Of a stretch of 64,000 bases of DNA, positions 9,798 to 17,495 are shown in pieces. The notes beneath the pieces are model-generated. The model was not told where the DNA came from. It saw only the letters and a program-made list of their open reading frames with translations, and made no database searches. Origin of the DNA: Marinobacter salsuginis. Lineage in GTDB: Bacteria; Pseudomonadota; Gammaproteobacteria; Pseudomonadales; Oleiphilaceae. A program made the translations under genes and the position numbers. Numbering within the stretch: position 1 is the stretch's first letter; the number at the start of each line of letters is the position of its first letter. Location: assembly GCF_009617755.1 (NCBI RefSeq), contig NZ_BGZH01000001.1, positions 496,001 through 560,000 on the forward strand, in the 5' to 3' direction.

Positions 9798-10259
9798 ATG
9801 ACAACTCCCGCTCCTCAGACAAAGGCAGTTGACGCTCCGGAAGTCGCCGCTTATTGGGCAGAACGACGAAATTACCTTGACCGGATCCGGAAGGTACCGG
9901 AAATCAGACAGCGCTTCTGGCGGGAAGTTGCCATATACCTGCTGCGTCGCCTGCTCTGGTCTTTTGGATTTTTCCCGGTTTTTATCGCTTTCTGGGTTCC
10001 ATTTGTGATGGCCAGCTTCAATCCCGTTGTGCTGGCTTCAGATCTGATCCCACTGTTGCAGGATTTCGTTGATTCCAATCCAGAGGTGCAAGCGACCACC
10101 ATCAGTACACTGGTCATCGCCTGGGCCTCCATCGGGTTCTTCTTCCTGGTATTTGACTTCGTGCTGACCCCCTTCAAATCACCCTATGAATACGAAGCCG
10201 ACGTGTACATGAGATCATGGGAACAACTCAACCATGATCAGCTTCCGGATAAAGTGTGA
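9798..10259 (+). CDS. Small inner-membrane protein of unknown function
   Basis: 153 residues that I do not recognise as a named family. A charged N-terminal third contains a YWAERRNYLDRIRKVPEIRQ stretch. A first membrane helix lies at about 54-76 (FFPVFIAFWVPFVMA), then a loop of about 30 residues, then a second helix at about 98-124 (STLVIAWASIGFFFLVFDFVL), and the C terminus is acidic. Codon use matches the neighbours and no overlapping gene competes, so it is probably real. The protease gene is divergent; the MORN gene follows after 115 bases. No strong ribosome site is visible before the ATG. Confidence 0.7.
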   Translation: MTTPAPQTKAVDAPEVAAYWAERRNYLDRIRKVPEIRQRFWREVAIYLLRRLLWSFGFFPVFIAFWVPFVMASFNPVVLASDLIPLLQDFVDSNPEVQATTISTLVIAWASIGFFFLVFDFVLTPFKSPYEYEADVYMRSWEQLNHDQLPDKV

Positions 10260-10374
10260 TTTGGCCTGCATTCTCGGTAACTGCCGGACACTTTCTGTTA
10301 CATAGTGTTGCAGTCACTGGGTAAGATGAAGCGGTAGACAGAATTCCAAGAATGCAGGATCACGAGGTTCCGTC

Positions 10375-11694
10375 ATGGTCGATTTCAGACCGCTTCTGTT
10401 CATAAATGCCCTGGCACTTATGCTGTTGGTTACCGCCGGGTTCGCATCCGTGCGGGATGACCTTCGAATGACGGAAACCTTCGAGCCACCTGCCGTCGAG
10501 CAGGTGATCACATCCGGCCCTGATGAATCGGAGATCAGCGCGCCGCCTGAACCTGCTGCCATTGCGTCCCCCCTACCGGAGCCAGCTCCCCAGCAATCCA
10601 ACACGCCCGTGGTCGACGCCACCCCGTTCACCATTCCGCCCATGCCTGAGAATCCGGAGGTTCTGGCAATGGCTGAATCGCCGGCAGCCATGGCAACCCG
10701 GACTGATACAGCCAAGGCAACCCGGGAAAAACCGGCAAAACAACAGCAGCCAGAGCGACCAACACAGGCTCTGCTGGTGCTCCGCTCCAATGTGGTCGGC
10801 GATCAGGTGACGATAAACGGAAAGCAATACGGCGCCACTCGCCTGGACCTGGAGCTGGATCCGGGCCGGTATGAGGTCACTATCAGCAAGCCCGGCTTCA
10901 AGCCCTGGAATCGCACCGTGGCCCTTGAAGCCGGCAACGAGATGACCCTGGTGGGCGAACTGGAAGCCTTTACCACGGTAAATTTCCGGGACGGGACCTG
11001 GGTCGGCGGTGTGAAAACCGGTGACGGCACCTATCAGGATGCGGACGGCCTGCGCTACGAAGGCCACTTTGTGGACGGTGAATTCCACGGCCAGGGCACT
11101 GTCTGGTATCCAGACGGCAGCCGCTACGAGGGAGATTGGGCTGCCGGACAACGCGAGGGCGAAGGCGAATGGCGCAGCGCTGACGGGTCCAGGTACTCCG
11201 GCGAATTCCGGACCGACCAGTTCAATGGCAAAGGCACCCTGACATTGGCAAACGGAGACATACTGACCGGACACTGGCAGGACGGGCAACTCAATGGCCA
11301 CGGTTCCCTGACCACTGCGGACGGCATGCTCTATGTGGGCGGATTCCGGAACAACGAATTTCATGGCAGTGGCACACTGACTTACCCCGATGGAAGGCAC
11401 TACGAAGGCGAATTTTCCAACGGCGCTTTCCACGGCACAGGAACCGAGGTCTTCGCCAGTGGCAAGAAATACGAAGGTCAGTACATAGAAGGGAAGTTTC
11501 ATGGCAGGGGTTTGCTGAAAAACCCCAACGGCAGTTCAATCGAAGCCACTTTCCGTCATGGCGAGCCTTACGGACAGGTGCGCCTGACCACGGCGGCAGG
11601 GGAGATTTTCACTGCCCGAACCACTGAACCCGGTGTCTGTTATCGGGACAAGAGCTACCGGGCCACAGAGTGCCCGAAACTGGAAGGCTGGTAA
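10375..11694 (+). CDS. PEGA-domain and MORN-repeat protein, exported or membrane-anchored
   Basis: 439 residues. An N-terminal hydrophobic segment (about 6-26) is either an uncleaved anchor or a signal peptide. A Pro/Ala/Glu-rich spacer of about 100 residues follows, then a PEGA domain (about 130-198, with GRYEVTISKPGFKPW), then seven to eight MORN repeats of 23 residues (about 205-405; units read Y-x-G-x-F ... G-x-G-T-x-x-x-x-D-G). PEGA is a small beta-barrel of surface proteins; MORN repeats form curved hairpin arrays that bind proteins or lipid heads. No catalytic domain is seen. The response-regulator gene begins 52 bases after the stop on the same strand, so the two may form an operon. 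Function unknown. Confidence 0.85.
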   Translation: MVDFRPLLFINALALMLLVTAGFASVRDDLRMTETFEPPAVEQVITSGPDESEISAPPEPAAIASPLPEPAPQQSNTPVVDATPFTIPPMPENPEVLAMAESPAAMATRTDTAKATREKPAKQQQPERPTQALLVLRSNVVGDQVTINGKQYGATRLDLELDPGRYEVTISKPGFKPWNRTVALEAGNEMTLVGELEAFTTVNFRDGTWVGGVKTGDGTYQDADGLRYEGHFVDGEFHGQGTVWYPDGSRYEGDWAAGQREGEGEWRSADGSRYSGEFRTDQFNGKGTLTLANGDILTGHWQDGQLNGHGSLTTADGMLYVGGFRNNEFHGSGTLTYPDGRHYEGEFSNGAFHGTGTEVFASGKKYEGQYIEGKFHGRGLLKNPNGSSIEATFRHGEPYGQVRLTTAAGEIFTARTTEPGVCYRDKSYRATECPKLEGW

Positions 11695-11746
11695 TCCCGG
11701 CAGCCCGATAACAAACGCGTTTGCAGTAAACGATTGAGGTAGTGAC

Positions 11747-12841
11747 ATGGCGATCAAAAACGCTCTGCTGGTAGATGACTCCAAGGTGGCACGATTTGCC
11801 CTGAGCAAACTGCTGGAGAGTCGCGATATGGAAGTCAACATGGCTGGCTCGGCCGAAGAGGCCCTGGATTTCCTCAACAGCCATGGCCGCCCGGATGTCA
11901 TCTTTATGGACCATCTGATGCCCGGAATGAATGGCGTTGAGGCCACCAAGGCCATCAAGGGCAATCCGGAGACCGCCAGCATTCCCATCATCATGTGCAC
12001 ATCCAAGAAATCGTCCTCGTTTATGGAAGAGGCGCGAAACTTTGGTGTCTACAACATCCTGACCAAGCCGCCACAAACCGAGGGACTCAAAGAAGTTCTG
12101 GACCAGCTGGCCAGCGATGTCACAGGGGGAACCCTGCCAGAACCGCCCACTGAATCAGCGTCCGCCTACGTCGACGAGGATGAATTACTGAACGTCCCGG
12201 CGGATGCTTCGGTGGAACTGTCTCCCAAAACAGGCGATTCCGCCGGTCGTGGTAACCCTCAGGCCAACGTGGTTCCCCTGACCAGCGAGCTTATCGAGCA
12301 GATTGCCCGTTCTGCGGTCAAAACCCACATCAACAATCGGCTGCATGAACTGCTCAGCTCGCTCTTTGATGAACAGTTCGACCACCTGAAGCGCGCGCTG
12401 GACGAGTCTCGCAGCAAGCAGGACGCGGCTATCGAGGAGCGCCTGAACGCAGTGACTGAAATGGTCGAGGAGCGAACCAGAAGCCTGCGCGACGACGTCG
12501 CCGCCGAAGTCAATCTCAACCTCGGCAGCGAGCTGGCAGTTCTCAAGAAAGAGCTGAAAAAGAATTCCGGCTTTACCAGCGATCATATGGCTGAGCTGAA
12601 AGATCACATCACCAGCGTTCAGACGATCGATACCGAGTTCTGGCAGACCCTTCAATCCGAGGCCATTCAGCAGGCCCACGAAATTTCCCGGGAAACCGCT
12701 GAAGACATTGCCCAGCGGACAATCGATCTGTTCGTTGCCCAACAGCGTTCTGCAGCCTCTCGAGTCTACACCATTGGTCTTGCCGTAAGCCTCGGGATCT
12801 TCAGCGTCGGGATTGCCTGGCTGTCAGGCCTTTTCGGCTAA
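11747..12841 (+). CDS. Response regulator with REC domain, coiled-coil region and C-terminal membrane anchor
   Basis: 364 residues. The REC domain (1-122) has every key residue: Asp10-Asp11, phospho-acceptor Asp55 in VIFMD, Thr85 in MCTSKK and Lys107 in LTKPP. No DNA-binding, GGDEF or other known output domain follows. A low-complexity linker (about 125-175) precedes a long helical region likely to form coiled coil (about 185-335). The last 25 residues form one membrane helix (about 340-361, [20 protein letters not shown]), predicting a tail-anchored protein with REC in the cytoplasm. GAGGT precedes the ATG. No histidine kinase is nearby. The 3' end overlaps the convergent nucleotidyltransferase gene by 41 bases. 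Confidence 0.85.
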   Translation: MAIKNALLVDDSKVARFALSKLLESRDMEVNMAGSAEEALDFLNSHGRPDVIFMDHLMPGMNGVEATKAIKGNPETASIPIIMCTSKKSSSFMEEARNFGVYNILTKPPQTEGLKEVLDQLASDVTGGTLPEPPTESASAYVDEDELLNVPADASVELSPKTGDSAGRGNPQANVVPLTSELIEQIARSAVKTHINNRLHELLSSLFDEQFDHLKRALDESRSKQDAAIEERLNAVTEMVEERTRSLRDDVAAEVNLNLGSELAVLKKELKKNSGFTSDHMAELKDHITSVQTIDTEFWQTLQSEAIQQAHEISRETAEDIAQRTIDLFVAQQRSAASRVYTIGLAVSLGIFSVGIAWLSGLFG

Positions 12842-13556
12842 GCAGCGCCCGGATTCTGCGCCAGTCTGCCGGGGTGTCCACATCGTCGTGGACCCCCGGA
12901 ATATCGACCCGGGTGGCCCGCATCTCTGCCAGCAGCTGCCCGGCGCCCTTATCCCCCTCCAGATCAAGCACCAGAGGCCAGAGCCAGCGTGGAAGGTAGG
13001 CAGGCACGCCCGGCCGCCCCCCATAATCTGCGGCAATCGGCTGATCCGGCACATAGCGCGCGGCCTTGCCAAAAGCCTCAAGGGCGTTCAGATCCAATAA
13101 CGGTTGGTCCGCCACCAGAACGAAAGCCCCTTTCGCAGCGGGCCCCAGGCTTCGAAGCCCTGCAGACAGCGACGCTGAAATCCCATGCTGCCAATCCGGC
13201 GTTCTCAGCCATACCGATGGTTGGCGTCGGCAACGAAAGCGGATCAAGGGGTACCAGGCACCGCACACAACCCGGACGTCCGGGCTCAATACTCGGCCCT
13301 GGCCAATGGCTGCATCCAGGAGAATACGGTTGCGGGAATCGGTTACCTCCGGATCCCGGGGGCCCAGAGGCAACAGGGCTTTGGGCCGGCCAAGGCGGCT
13401 GGAGGCACCGGCAGCCAGTACCAGTACCGGGAATTGCTGATCGTTGAGCTTTTCGAAGTTTAAGATGATGAAACCCGTACAGTAAGAAATGGAGCCCGGG
13501 GAATCCGCCAGACTGCTGTATTCGGTGATTTTTGCTAGAATTCCGCCATCAATCAA
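12801..13556 (-). CDS. MobA-like (MocA-type) nucleotidyltransferase
   Basis: An NTP-transferase of the MobA/MocA family. The N-terminal motif [20 protein letters not shown] binds the nucleotide, [10 protein letters not shown] carries the metal-binding Asp, and [10 protein letters not shown] is the usual substrate-side motif. Relatives load CTP or GTP onto molybdopterin, but others act on sugars, and no molybdenum-cofactor gene lies nearby, so the substrate is unknown. The only ordinary start in frame is the TTG at 13556, which leaves about 41 unconserved residues before the motif. That start is only 21 bases from the start of the divergent gene, so a nonstandard downstream start is possible. 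Confidence 0.75.
   Translation of the reverse strand: MIDGGILAKITEYSSLADSPGSISYCTGFIILNFEKLNDQQFPVLVLAAGASSRLGRPKALLPLGPRDPEVTDSRNRILLDAAIGQGRVLSPDVRVVCGAWYPLIRFRCRRQPSVWLRTPDWQHGISASLSAGLRSLGPAAKGAFVLVADQPLLDLNALEAFGKAARYVPDQPIAADYGGRPGVPAYLPRWLWPLVLDLEGDKGAGQLLAEMRATRVDIPGVHDDVDTPADWRRIRALLSRKGLTARQSRR
13533..13541 (+). promoter_or_regulatory. Extended -10 promoter for the PTPS-type gene
   Basis: TGCTAGAAT matches the extended -10 pattern TGnTANNNT. It lies about 35 bases upstream of the ATG at 13578, with no convincing -35 box. It falls inside the N-terminal extension assigned to the divergent nucleotidyltransferase gene. Confidence 0.4.
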
Positions 13557-13577
13557 TCATACCCGCCTGGAAATTTG

Positions 13578-14429
13578 ATGAACCATCTGTTTGTAGACAA
13601 CCTGACCGTTATCGATTTCGCTTACCTCGACCCGACCCGGGGGTTGGTGGGTGAAAGCTGGATTGCGGATGTGGTGCTTGGCGGGGAGCTGGACGAACAG
13701 GGCATGGTGTTCGACTTCAGCAACGTAAAACGCACCATCAAACGGGTCATTGATGAGCGAGTGGACCATCGCCTGGTCATTCCCCGAGGTTACCACGGAT
13801 TGTCATGGAACGAGGAAGAGCCAGACACCTTCAACTGGTCGCTGACCGATGGCAGCCAGATCACTCACCGGTCGCCGGACGAAGCCATCGTCTGGCTGTC
13901 CGCCGACCGGGTTGTGCCATCAGCCGTTGCCTCGCTGCTGGAACAGGAAATCAAGGCGGTGCTTCCCGCCAATGTCATTTCCGTGGAGATCAACCTCCGG
14001 GAAGAAGAAATCGACGGCGCCTACTATCACTACGTGCACGGCCTGAAGAAACACCTGGGCAACTGCCAGCGCATCGCCCACGGTCACCGTTCGCCGATCC
14101 GTATCGACCGTAACGGGCATCGCGATTACGACCTGGAACGCCGCTGGGCGAAACTCTGGCGCGACATCTACGTGGGTTCCGAAGAAGATGTGGTGCGTCG
14201 GCATGTGGGTGAAGACGGCGTTCGCTATGTGACCTTCGAATACGAAGCCAACCAGGGCGAGTTTGCGCTGACCCTGCCAGAGGAGCGCGTGTACATGCTG
14301 GATACCGACACGACGGTGGAGCTGATTGCCGCCCACATGGCTGACAAGCTCAAGGTGGAGTTTGCGACAGATACCATCCGGGTGAAGGCCTATGAAGGTG
14401 TTGGCAAAGGGGCCATTGCGGAGCGTTGA
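13578..14429 (+). CDS. Two-domain 6-pyruvoyl-tetrahydropterin synthase / QueD-type T-fold protein
   Basis: 283 residues, about twice the length of QueD, and readable as two fused T-fold domains. The N-terminal half has GMVFDFSNVK (42-51) and the DHRL catalytic dyad (Asp63-His64), but the zinc HGH motif is replaced by VGES (24-27). The C-terminal half has His154, Cys163 and HGH (168-170), the zinc ligands and nucleophile, but lacks the DH dyad; a second substrate-type Glu follows in IRVKAYEG. A complete active site could therefore form only by combining halves. QueD makes 6-carboxytetrahydropterin for queuosine; the reaction here is unproven. The ATG at 13578, with GGAA upstream, is preferred to the adjacent TTG at 13575. 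Confidence 0.8.
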   Translation: MNHLFVDNLTVIDFAYLDPTRGLVGESWIADVVLGGELDEQGMVFDFSNVKRTIKRVIDERVDHRLVIPRGYHGLSWNEEEPDTFNWSLTDGSQITHRSPDEAIVWLSADRVVPSAVASLLEQEIKAVLPANVISVEINLREEEIDGAYYHYVHGLKKHLGNCQRIAHGHRSPIRIDRNGHRDYDLERRWAKLWRDIYVGSEEDVVRRHVGEDGVRYVTFEYEANQGEFALTLPEERVYMLDTDTTVELIAAHMADKLKVEFATDTIRVKAYEGVGKGAIAER

Positions 14430-14440
14430 TTGAAGTCCTG

Positions 14441-14480
14441 AAAACGGGATCAGAAGAACTTTTCTACTGATCCCTGGTTT
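14441..14480. repeat. Palindromic element, copy 2 (REP-like)
   Basis: An imperfect inverted repeat starting 12 bases after the PTPS-type stop codon: AAAACGGGATCAG ... CTGATCCC, then TGGTTT. It shares layout and core letters with the elements at 6709-6746 and 24026-24065 but is the most decayed of the three. A separate terminator follows at 14489. Confidence 0.65.
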
Positions 14481-14488
14481 ACAGGCAC

Positions 14489-14516
14489 AAAAAAACCGCC
14501 CGAAGGCGGTTTTTTT
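14489..14516. terminator. Bidirectional intrinsic terminator between PTPS-type gene and tRNA-Glu
   Basis: The stem CCGCC/GGCGG with a CGAA tetraloop is flanked by seven A and seven T, giving a 12-bp helix in all. It can end the plus-strand PTPS transcript and the minus-strand tRNA transcript. Confidence 0.9.
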
Positions 14517-14552
14517 GATGGCTTTACGGTGGACTAAACCGAAAAGCCTAAT

Positions 14553-14628
14553 TGGCGTCCCCTAGGGGGTTCGAACCCCTGTTGCCGCCGTGAAAGGGCG
14601 GAGTCCTAGGCCACTAGACGAAGGGGAC
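14553..14628 (-). tRNA. tRNA-Glu (anticodon TTC)
   Basis: A 76-base cloverleaf. The acceptor stem GTCCCCT/AGGGGAC closes with discriminator G and an encoded CCA. The anticodon loop reads CTTTCAC, giving TTC, and the T arm has GGTTCGAACCC. It lies 7 bases after tRNA-Ala in the same transcript and ends about 37 bases before the terminator. Its charging enzyme gltX lies just upstream on the same strand. Confidence 0.95.
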
Positions 14629-14635
14629 TAGAAAT

Positions 14636-14711
14636 TGGTGGAGCCAGGCGGGATCGAACCGCCGACCTCAACACTGCCAGTGTTGCGCTCTCCCAGCTGA
14701 GCTATGGCCCC
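14636..14711 (-). tRNA. tRNA-Ala (anticodon GGC)
   Basis: A 76-base cloverleaf. The acceptor stem GGGGCCA pairs with TGGCTCC, ending ACCA with encoded CCA. The anticodon loop in ACTGGCAGT gives GGC, and the T arm has GGTTCGATCC. It is the first gene of the two-tRNA transcript. Confidence 0.95.
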
Positions 14712-14724
14712 TCAACGGCTGCGT

Positions 14725-14753
14725 ATATTAAGGATCCGCCCTATGGGCGTCAA
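14725..14753 (-). promoter_or_regulatory. Sigma-70 promoter for the tRNA-Ala/tRNA-Glu unit
   Basis: TTGACG, a 17-base spacer, then TAATAT, reading on the minus strand. The -10 box ends 13 bases before the tRNA-Ala 5' end, exact spacing for a tRNA promoter. The tRNAs are therefore transcribed independently of gltX, whether or not gltX readthrough also occurs. Confidence 0.85.
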
Positions 14754-14824
14754 CCTCTGAATCACACTTTTTTTCAGTTTTCTGAACATCCCTGTTCGAG
14801 CCGTTTATTAATTCACCAAAGCGG

Positions 14825-16309
14825 TCAATGAATACCCAGAGCCGCGTATTCCTTTTCCACTTTCTTTGTTTCTTTCTTGGAAAAGCCACCCATCACTTCC
14901 AGCGCATGCCGAAGCCTTGAACGGGTCATGTCCGGGCCCAGAAGCGCCATGGAATCCATCACGGACCAGGAGTTCGGCGTACCGGCCACCGCCACAAAGA
15001 TAGAGAACATGAAATCACCCATCTTCAGCTCCATGGCCTTGGCCAGGGCCTTGATGTCCGCGAAGATGGTTTCCTTGCTCCAATGCCGCTGGGCTTCAAG
15101 CTTCCACAATGTAAACTGCAGAACCCGCTTGATCTGAGCTTCCTCCAGTTTGTTGTGGGCAAAGTCTTCCGGCTTCAGGTTGAGCATACCGGAGAACATA
15201 AACTGAGCCATGGGCGCCACATCCGAAAATACCTCTGCCCTGCCCTTGATGTGGGGCACCAGAGCACGCAGGGCATCCTCGTTGAACCACCACTGGCGCA
15301 TGCGCTCCATGAACTGCTCTTCGGTCAGCTCTTCACGCAGCCACTGGCCGTTCAGCCAGCGAAGTTTCTCTACATCGAACACCGGGCCACCAAGGGAAAC
15401 ACGCTGGATGTCAAAATTCTCGATCATCTCGTCCAGGGTGAACTTTTCCCGCTCGTCCGGCATTGACCAGCCCATACGCCCCAGGTAATTGGTCACAGCC
15501 TCCGGCAGAAAACCCATGCGCTCATAGAAGTTGATACTAGTGGGGTTCTTGCGTTTGGACAGCTTGCTCTTGTCCGGATTACGCAGCAGCGGCAGGTGAC
15601 AGAGCACCGGCATCTCCCAGCCAAAATACTGATACAGCAGCTTGTGCTTCGGCGCAGAGTTGATCCACTCCTCGCCCCGCAAAACATGGGTGATTTCCAT
15701 CAGGTGATCATCAACCACATTCGCCAGGTGATAGGTGGGCATGCCATCGGACTTGAGCAGAATCTGGCAGTCCACCTGAGCCCAGTCGATCTCAATGGTG
15801 CCCCGAAGCATGTCGTCGATCTCGCAGACGCCCTCATCGGGCACTTTCATGCGAATCACATATGGCTCGCCTGCATCAAGGCGGCGCTTCACTTCATCTT
15901 CAGGCAACTCCAGATCGCCCTTGATGCCCGGATTCAAGCCCTGAGCCTTGCGCTCTTCCCGAATGGCTTCAAGCTCTTCCGGTGTGCGGAAGCAGTAAAA
16001 CGCATGCCCGGCCGTGACCAGGTCCTCGGCATACTGGCGGTAGGAGTGCTTGCGCTCGGACTGGCGATAGGGGCCGTGAGGACCACCGACATCGGGGCCT
16101 TCGTCCCAGTTCAGACCAAGCCAGCGAAGCGCCTTTAGAATGTCCTGCTCGGACTCCGCAGTACTGCGGGCCTGGTCAGTATCTTCGATACGCAGGATGA
16201 ACTGCCCGCCGTGCTGACGGGCAAAACACAGGTTGAACAGGGCCACGTAGGCGGTACCAACGTGAGGGTCACCCGTAGGTGACGGAGCAATTCGGGTACG
16301 TACAGTCAT
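14825..16309 (-). CDS. gltX: Glutamyl-tRNA synthetase
   Basis: 494 residues, the usual GluRS length. Class I signatures are [16 protein letters not shown] at the N terminus (HIGH equivalent) and [10 protein letters not shown] at about residue 245 (KMSKS equivalent). It attaches glutamate to tRNA-Glu in the cytoplasm. A glutaminyl-tRNA synthetase or a truncated Glu-Q-RS would differ in length and C-terminal domain, and the long helical anticodon-binding C terminus argues for true GluRS. The ATG at 16309 starts directly at the conserved N terminus. A TATAAT box lies at 16352-16357 on this strand. Two tRNA genes, one of them its own substrate, follow at 14636 and 14553. Confidence 0.97.
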   Translation of the reverse strand: MTVRTRIAPSPTGDPHVGTAYVALFNLCFARQHGGQFILRIEDTDQARSTAESEQDILKALRWLGLNWDEGPDVGGPHGPYRQSERKHSYRQYAEDLVTAGHAFYCFRTPEELEAIREERKAQGLNPGIKGDLELPEDEVKRRLDAGEPYVIRMKVPDEGVCEIDDMLRGTIEIDWAQVDCQILLKSDGMPTYHLANVVDDHLMEITHVLRGEEWINSAPKHKLLYQYFGWEMPVLCHLPLLRNPDKSKLSKRKNPTSINFYERMGFLPEAVTNYLGRMGWSMPDEREKFTLDEMIENFDIQRVSLGGPVFDVEKLRWLNGQWLREELTEEQFMERMRQWWFNEDALRALVPHIKGRAEVFSDVAPMAQFMFSGMLNLKPEDFAHNKLEEAQIKRVLQFTLWKLEAQRHWSKETIFADIKALAKAMELKMGDFMFSIFVAVAGTPNSWSVMDSMALLGPDMTRSRLRHALEVMGGFSKKETKKVEKEYAALGIH

Positions 16310-16351
16310 GAAACCTTCCTGAAAAATCGGTGGCCGTTTTGTAAAGCGGGC

Positions 16352-16357
16352 ATTATA
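16352..16357 (-). promoter_or_regulatory. Probable -10 box of gltX
   Basis: A consensus TATAAT on the minus strand, 43-48 bases before the gltX ATG. No good -35 hexamer at 16-18 bases is seen, so this is only half supported. Confidence 0.4.
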
Positions 16358-16448
16358 CCGGCCATCGTCAGGTTTCGCATGATCAGCAAGTTAACAGGCG
16401 CACCATAGACTGCCAGTAGAAAGTTTCTTTTGCCGACCCCACACCAAC

Positions 16449-16472
16449 TTGTTACATTATAACATTACACAA
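16449..16472 (+). promoter_or_regulatory. Zur-like operator upstream of znuA
   Basis: An AT-rich imperfect palindrome centred on GTTACATTATAAC, closely resembling the gammaproteobacterial Zur box core (GTTATAnTATAAC). It lies 25-48 bases before the chosen znuA start, where a zinc-loaded repressor would block RNA polymerase. The assignment rests on resemblance and on the gene it precedes. Confidence 0.7.
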
Positions 16473-16496
16473 TGGCATTGCAGGATCTCATCTATC

Positions 16497-17495
16497 ATGC
16501 GCGTTCCCGGAAAAGCACTTTCTCTGGCACTCGGTGCCGGCACCCTTTTGATCAGCGGCGCACTTCAAGCCGAGACCCGTATCGTTACCTCCATCAAACC
16601 GGTTGAACTGATTGTCAGCGCCATCGCAACGGACGACATGCAGACGACCACCCTGGTTCCACCTGGCTCCAGCCCCCACAACTACACCATGAAGCCATCC
16701 CAGCGTCGGGCACTGGAAAACGCCGACGTGATTTTCTGGGTCGGGCCCGACATGGAAACCTTCCTTAATCGCCTCCTGGCCGGGCAAGAATTCAGTGGTC
16801 GAACGGTCGCGCTCATGGATGCCGAAGACGAACCCGCAGAAGTTACCCACGATGAACACGCCCACGACGACCACGCGGACGATCACCATGGCCATGCTCA
16901 TGAAGAGCAGACCAAGAAGGAAGAGCACCACAACGAGGGGCATGGACACGGCCATGATCACGGAGACGGCGAAGACCCGCACATCTGGCTGGATCCCGAA
17001 CTGGCCATCGAAATGGCCGGGACGGTCCGCGATGCTCTCTCAAAACTGGAAGGTGTTGACGCTGGCGCGTTAAACGAGAATTTCGAGCTGTTCAAAGCCA
17101 GCGTTCGAGAGACCGATGCCAATATTCGCGACCGCCTTGCACCGGCCCACGACATCAGCCTGTTCGCCTATCACGACGCCTTTACCCGGTTTGCCGAACA
17201 CTATGAACTCAAACTCGAGGGCGTTCTGACCCTGAACCCGGAGCTGTCGCCGGGGGCACGGCATATCGCGGAGGTGCAGGAAAAACTACGCAACGCCAAC
17301 CACCCATGCCTGCTGACCGAACCGCAGTTTAACCGGCAGTGGTGGCGTTCGATCACGGAGAATTTGAACGTCACCTTCAGCACCTGGGACCCCCTTGCCA
17401 CCGATATCGAGGCAACGGCCCAGGGCTACAACAACTTCCAGCACAGCATTGTCGACGCGGTACTCAACTGCCTACCAGAGGATACTGAGCATTAA
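16497..17495 (+). CDS. znuA: Zinc ABC transporter periplasmic binding protein
   Basis: 332 residues from the chosen ATG. A signal peptide (about 1-25, cut after LQA) is followed by two binding lobes. Zinc ligands are expected at SSPHNYTMKPSQ, AYHDAF and the C-terminal lobe. The central loop (about 117-160) is extremely His/Asp/Glu-rich, the mark of zinc-specific ZnuA rather than manganese-binding relatives. The ORF is open from 16449, but that stretch holds the Zur-like box and has no signal peptide, so the ATG at 16497, with AGGA upstream, is chosen. The usual partners zur, znuC and znuB are not in this window. The 3' end overlaps the AEC gene by 24 bases. Confidence 0.92.
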   Translation: MRVPGKALSLALGAGTLLISGALQAETRIVTSIKPVELIVSAIATDDMQTTTLVPPGSSPHNYTMKPSQRRALENADVIFWVGPDMETFLNRLLAGQEFSGRTVALMDAEDEPAEVTHDEHAHDDHADDHHGHAHEEQTKKEEHHNEGHGHGHDHGDGEDPHIWLDPELAIEMAGTVRDALSKLEGVDAGALNENFELFKASVRETDANIRDRLAPAHDISLFAYHDAFTRFAEHYELKLEGVLTLNPELSPGARHIAEVQEKLRNANHPCLLTEPQFNRQWWRSITENLNVTFSTWDPLATDIEATAQGYNNFQHSIVDAVLNCLPEDTEH

